NCBI GenBank assembly: GCA_034423195.1
Contig: DAOUIZ010000066.1
Coordinates: forward strand, 62,001-126,000
Length of the DNA: 64,000 nt
Direction of reading: 5' to 3'
Source of the DNA: CATOSK01 sp034423195
GTDB taxonomy: Bacteria > Chloroflexota > Dehalococcoidia > Lucifugimonadales > UBA3495
Shown here: piece after piece, positions 60,425 through 64,000 of the stretch
Numbering within the stretch: position 1 is the first letter of the stretch
How the letters are laid out: every line of letters starts with the position of its first letter
The notes under the pieces: model-generated
What the model was told of the DNA's origin: nothing
What the model saw: only the letters and a program-made list of their open reading frames with translations
Database searches by the model: none
Translations under genes and position numbers: made by a program

Positions 60425-61753
60425 GTGCTTGCTGCCTTGATTAAAGGGATAGTACCCGCCTCTCCCGGACCATCTTTGAAGGTCCCCGCGTTCGCCTTTC
60501 TGGTGATGTTCCTGCTGGCCTGCGGGACCCCTGAGCAGCCACCGGTTATGGAAACCCGTCTGCCAACAGCGGCAGCGGAAGTTCCAACCGTAACCCCCAC
60601 GCCCACCCCCGCCCCTACGGAGGCTCCGACCTCCATTCCTGCGCCAACCCCCCTGCCGTCACCGGAACCCGATCCCCTCGACGGCCGCCCGGTCAACCTC
60701 CCCGCCGACGAGGGCCGCCACCGCGACCCGGTGGAATGGTGGTACTTCAACGGCCACCTGCAGGACGAGTTTGGCAACGATTACAGCTACCACTACGTTG
60801 CCTTCGAGTTCGTCACCCCCGAGGGAATCGTCGCCCGCCTGCTTCAATACAGCTGGGCCGATCACGGGACTGGGCGCAGGAATGCCGGGGAGCAGTTCTA
60901 CCTGCCCCAGGCCGGGCTGCCCCAGCCCGCGAATGCCGGACCCACCCCCACCCCGGTCCCCCTGGACCTCGAAACCGGCGAGATTGACGTCAGGACCGGA
61001 GACTTGGTCCTGTCCGGCGATGGGCAGGAATACTCCCTGGCATTCCAGTTCCCTGTCGGCCCCTCGGTCCGGCTTTCCGCTTCGTCCGTCAAGCCGCCGC
61101 TGCTGCACCGGAAAACCGGCCTGGTCGACCTCGGCCCGGCGGGCAGGACCTGGTACTACACGCGCCCCCGCCTGGAAACCTCGGGGACCGTCACCGTCAA
61201 CGGTGAATCCATGCCCGTCGCCGGGCTTTCCTGGATGGACCACCAGTGGGGCGACGCCACCACCGCCCTGGAGGTGGGTTGGGACTGGTTCAGCCTCAAC
61301 CTGGACGATGGCGCCGACCTCATGGTCTCGATAGTCTGGGAGGTGGACGGCCGGGAGCCCATCGCCACGTACGGCACCCTGGCCCTGCCTGCATCCGGCC
61401 CCGGTGAAGGCGGGAGGATCCTCCACCTTGACGTCGGGGAAATCACGTTGACTCCCACCGGCTCGTGGTCAAGCCCGGAGACCGGCGGGGTGTACCCCAT
61501 GGGCTGGGACTTGTCGGTCAGGCTTGACGACAACCGGCCGGACCTCCCCTGGGCCGAAATGACGCTGGAGCTGACCCCGCGCCGGGAGGACTCCGAGTTT
61601 CCGCCCAGCCCCTTCGTGCCAATTGATTACTGGGAAGGTGCGGTCACCGCCGAAGGCCGGCAGGACGGACTGGCCGTCTCCGGGGTGGGGTTCGTGGAGA
61701 TGGTGGGTTACGCGCCCCGCCGGGCCCTCTCCCTGCCCGGCCAGGCTCCCTAA
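60425..61753 (+). CDS. CrtC/AttH-like lipocalin-domain lipoprotein
   Basis: About 442 residues from GTG 60425; TTG 60476 is an alternative, neither has a clear ribosome site. Lipobox FLLAC (Cys33), then a Thr/Pro linker of about 55 residues. DPVEWWYFNGHL and AGLSWMDHQWGD are the paired signatures of the carotenoid 1,2-hydratase/AttH fold. An exported hydrolase-like protein; carotenoid hydration is unproven. It begins 63 bp after tRNA-Gly. Confidence 0.82.
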   Translation: MLAALIKGIVPASPGPSLKVPAFAFLVMFLLACGTPEQPPVMETRLPTAAAEVPTVTPTPTPAPTEAPTSIPAPTPLPSPEPDPLDGRPVNLPADEGRHRDPVEWWYFNGHLQDEFGNDYSYHYVAFEFVTPEGIVARLLQYSWADHGTGRRNAGEQFYLPQAGLPQPANAGPTPTPVPLDLETGEIDVRTGDLVLSGDGQEYSLAFQFPVGPSVRLSASSVKPPLLHRKTGLVDLGPAGRTWYYTRPRLETSGTVTVNGESMPVAGLSWMDHQWGDATTALEVGWDWFSLNLDDGADLMVSIVWEVDGREPIATYGTLALPASGPGEGGRILHLDVGEITLTPTGSWSSPETGGVYPMGWDLSVRLDDNRPDLPWAEMTLELTPRREDSEFPPSPFVPIDYWEGAVTAEGRQDGLAVSGVGFVEMVGYAPRRALSLPGQAP

Positions 61754-61768
61754 CTCGCGGTACAGGGC

Positions 61769-62025
61769 TATCGCATGAAGGCTGACTCTAATCTTTCACC
61801 TCTTCTCCCATCATTGCCATGAAAATGGCCCATTTTCATTCTTCATACGTGGCCTCCGCAAGGCCATACGCAATTCCCGAGCAGAGCCTGCCCCTGGCGA
61901 CTGAGGAGGGACGACGAAGGAGGGAAAGGGGCGGGAATCCAGACCCCCGTTGTCGGTCCCTCCACAGTATCGTGCTGGTCGTTTACCGACAGTTTGACCA
62001 AACTGCCACTCATGCGATTGCCCTA
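61769..62025. repeat. Dispersed repeat, copy B
   Basis: Matches copy A at 54.6 kb, with the core at 61872-61953. Relative to A it carries about 60 extra bases in the left half, including palindromes GAAAATGGCCCATTTTC and GGCCT..AGGCC. No coding frame. It accounts for most of the gap 61754-62102. Confidence 0.75.
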
Positions 62026-62102
62026 ACTCGCGGGACCACAATCCTTTTCACCCGGCGCTAAAATTGGTATGTTCTTGAAAGGAAGGAGAACCACCGGGGA
62101 AA

Positions 62103-62468
62103 ATGAACCGTCGGCCCCGTACCGGCGGGGCACGGTTGGAGGATGATCGGCCAACGCCTATGCTGGAACACTTGGGAATCCGCTGGGGGTACGTTTTTTT
62201 GCGCTCCGCCTCATCCATGGCCGGGGAAGACGTCAAATACCTGATGACCCAGGCCGTGGAGATGTACCTGGAGGGGGAGGACCAGCGGAACATCCGCGGG
62301 TCCAACTTCGAGGGCAGGCTGACCACCGAGGCCAGGTATGAACTCCTGGGAGAGTTCGGCGGCCAGCGGTTCGACGCTGAAATAGAGTCCATCTACGGAA
62401 GGGACAGCGCGACCTTCCTGGTCAGCGAGCAGACCCGGGGCGTGGGCAACGCCATCTCCCTGAACTGA
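62103..62468 (+). CDS. Hypothetical protein
   Basis: Up to 121 residues; ATG 62103 or 62161 are possible starts and the ribosome site is weak. Contains LMTQAVEMYLEGEDQRNIRG and an acidic C-terminal half. No family recognised. Confidence 0.45.
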   Translation: MNRRPRTGGARLEDDRPTPMLEHLGIRWGYVFLRSASSMAGEDVKYLMTQAVEMYLEGEDQRNIRGSNFEGRLTTEARYELLGEFGGQRFDAEIESIYGRDSATFLVSEQTRGVGNAISLN

Positions 62469-62593
62469 CCCCCGGATTCCCTCCGGGTCAACCCGGAGGA
62501 CGTTCCCGCAGCATCCCCGTCCCGCCGCCGGTTGCTGGGTCCGGTTGTGCTAAAATCAGGCCAATAGAAGATGCTGCCTTAGGAGATGTTGCC

Positions 62594-63982
62594 TTGGTTA
62601 CTGCGAACGATATATCGACCGAAATTTCCCTGTTGGCCCACCTGATGCGCCGGGCCGGCTTCAGCGCCCGCCGTGAAGAACTGGAACGATACCAGGCCCA
62701 GGGGTACGACGCCACCGTAGATTGGCTGCTAAACCCCGCTGAGGACGACGGCATCGACCAGGACATCGTGGAACGCTACTACATAGACATCGACGACCTG
62801 CGTAACAATGACCCCACCAACGCCTGGTGGCTGTACCGCATGATCAACACCGCCAATCCTCTGCAGGAGAAAATGGCCCTCTTTTGGCACGGGCTCTTCG
62901 CCACGGCCTACGAGAAAATCGAGAACGGGCGGGCGGTGGCCTCCCAGATTCAGACCTTCCGGCGCCTGGGATTGGGCAACTTCCGCACCATGCTGGTCGA
63001 GCTTTCCCGGGACCCGGCCATGATTATCTGGCTGGACAACGACACCAACCACCGGGAAGCCCTGAACGAAAACTACGGTAGAGAGCTGCTGGAGCTGTTC
63101 TCCATGGGCGTCGGCAACTACACCGAGGACGACGTCAAGGAGTGCGCCCGGGCCTTCACCGGGTGGACCATCGCCAACCGCAACGCCCGCTACCCCTGGG
63201 GACCCTTCCCGCTGGAGTTCGAGTACCGTCCCTGGGACCACGATGACTCGGTGAAGACCTTCCTGGGGGAACAGGGACGCTTCAACGGGGAGGACATCAT
63301 TGACATTATCGTCAAGCAGCCGGCCACCGGGCGGTTCATCGCCGAGAAGCTCTACAATTTCTTCGTGTCCGACGAACCGGCCCCCGCCGATGCCATCGAG
63401 GCCCTGAGCGCCGCCTATTTCGAGTCCAACTACAACATGCAGTCCGTCATGGACGTGCTGCTCCGCTCCGGGTTCTTCAAGGACTCGGCCTATGCCAAGG
63501 TCAAGAGCCCGGCCGAAGTCGTCGCCGCCATCCTGCGGCTGGTGGGCGATTTCCAGGAACCGCGCCCCGGACTGCTGGAAACGACCTTCGAGTCCAAGTA
63601 CATGGGACAGGAGCTGCTCAACCCCCCCACCGTCGAGGGATGGCACACCGGCCGGGAGTGGATTGACAGCGGTTCGCTGGTCAGCCGGGTCAACTTCGCC
63701 TCCGACCAGGTCGGGGACCTGAACCACGTTGGCGTGCAGGATATCGTGGACCGCCTGGCTCGGAGGGACGGCACCGTAACGCCGGAGCAACTGGTCGACG
63801 GCTGCCTCGATCTCATCGGCCCGCTGCCCGTGGAGGAAAAGACCCACACATCCCTGGTGGGCAAGGCCATGAACGGCGGTCCGCTGTCCCTGGAGACCGA
63901 AGCGGACCGGGAGGAGTTCGCCCGCCGGGTTGCCGAAATGCTCCAGCTGATAGTTGCCACCCGGGAGTTCCAGTTCTGCTGA
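62594..63982 (+). CDS. DUF1800 family protein
   Basis: 462 residues from TTG 62594 (AGGAG upstream). LLAHLMRRAGFSARREELERY, KMALFWHGLFAT, ENYGRELLELFSMGVGNYTEDDVKECARAFTGW are diagnostic DUF1800 blocks, and the C-terminal LNPPTVEGWHTGREWIDS. The role is unknown; the family is usually paired with a DUF1501 (sulfatase-like) gene, and GGAGGGG at 63983-63989 marks a following start just outside the window. Confidence 0.92.
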   Translation: MVTANDISTEISLLAHLMRRAGFSARREELERYQAQGYDATVDWLLNPAEDDGIDQDIVERYYIDIDDLRNNDPTNAWWLYRMINTANPLQEKMALFWHGLFATAYEKIENGRAVASQIQTFRRLGLGNFRTMLVELSRDPAMIIWLDNDTNHREALNENYGRELLELFSMGVGNYTEDDVKECARAFTGWTIANRNARYPWGPFPLEFEYRPWDHDDSVKTFLGEQGRFNGEDIIDIIVKQPATGRFIAEKLYNFFVSDEPAPADAIEALSAAYFESNYNMQSVMDVLLRSGFFKDSAYAKVKSPAEVVAAILRLVGDFQEPRPGLLETTFESKYMGQELLNPPTVEGWHTGREWIDSGSLVSRVNFASDQVGDLNHVGVQDIVDRLARRDGTVTPEQLVDGCLDLIGPLPVEEKTHTSLVGKAMNGGPLSLETEADREEFARRVAEMLQLIVATREFQFC

Positions 63983-64000
63983 GGAGGGGTAGATATTCAG

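Overview
The window is GC-rich, gene-dense bacterial DNA. I infer a free-living member of the Chloroflexota, probably near the SAR202/Dehalococcoidia branch. The grounds are gene content and style: a lipoprotein solute-binding protein with a repeated Val/Thr/Glu stalk, many proline-rich lipoprotein linkers, LigB-type dioxygenase, GMC oxidoreductase, several SDR/MaoC/VOC catabolic genes, frequent GTG/TTG starts, and asnS beside gatCA. No rRNA, CRISPR array, prophage or insertion sequence was seen. The taxonomic call is inference.

Layout. 1-1.4 kb: end of a zinc-type alcohol dehydrogenase and a BNR-repeat protein. 1.5-3.8 kb (minus): thiG-thiE-thiS plus an unknown gene, behind a TPP riboswitch and terminator, with a 63-bp tandem duplication before thiG. 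4.2-5.6 kb (minus): DAHP synthase behind a promoter, a 27-codon leader peptide rich in Trp/Tyr/Phe codons, and an intrinsic terminator, which looks like a transcription attenuator not previously noted here. 5.6-11 kb: Fur/Zur-type regulator, ZnuABC-like metal importer and an MFS exporter with a His-rich tail. 11-13.7 kb: small membrane protein, DUF1932 dehydrogenase, cupin, unknown. 13.8-17.3 kb: divergent permease and ATPase genes of an Fbp-like (iron-type) ABC importer with a dyad-rich intergenic region. 17.4-19.6 kb: four-gene operon around a two-subunit ThDP decarboxylase, including a ThDP-subunit paralogue that has lost its cofactor motif. 19.7-23 kb (minus): LigB dioxygenase with a DtxR regulator, then asnS. 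23.1-24.1 kb: HigBA plus a YgiT/MqsA zinc-finger protein. 24-29.3 kb (minus): gatA, gatC, SDR, double VOC, two hotdog dehydratases, PHP protein. 29.5-33.5 kb: tRNA-Thr, zinc ribbon, orphan HicB, GMC oxidoreductase and a Cys-nucleophile hydrolase.

33.9-43.7 kb (plus): arginine biosynthesis (argJ, argB, argD, argG) interrupted by a UPF0182 membrane protein and an orphan HicB, then an aminotransferase. 43.8-48.8 kb: tRNA-Gly(TCC) overlapped by a CDS end, a secreted prolyl oligopeptidase, and a cobalamin-binding-like protein. 48.8-52.8 kb: Rieske protein, two paralogous SDRs flanking two paralogous small helical proteins, and an EEP-family nuclease/phosphatase. 53-58.6 kb: a complete Liv-type branched-chain amino-acid importer, with the binding protein convergent to the permease/ATPase operon. 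59-64 kb: collagen-like/Cache lipoprotein, tRNA-Gly(GCC), CrtC/AttH-like lipoprotein, an unknown gene and a DUF1800 protein. A roughly 190-250 bp dispersed repeat occurs at 54.6 and 61.9 kb.

Connections. Metal handling recurs: a Fur/Zur operon, a His-rich exporter, an iron-type importer, and a DtxR regulator co-directional with an iron-type dioxygenase. RNA-level control is visible for thiamine (riboswitch) and aromatic amino acids (leader-peptide attenuator). Promoters of TTGACN-N17-TANNNT or extended -10 TGnTANNNT type can be read in front of many operons and were used to decide several starts.
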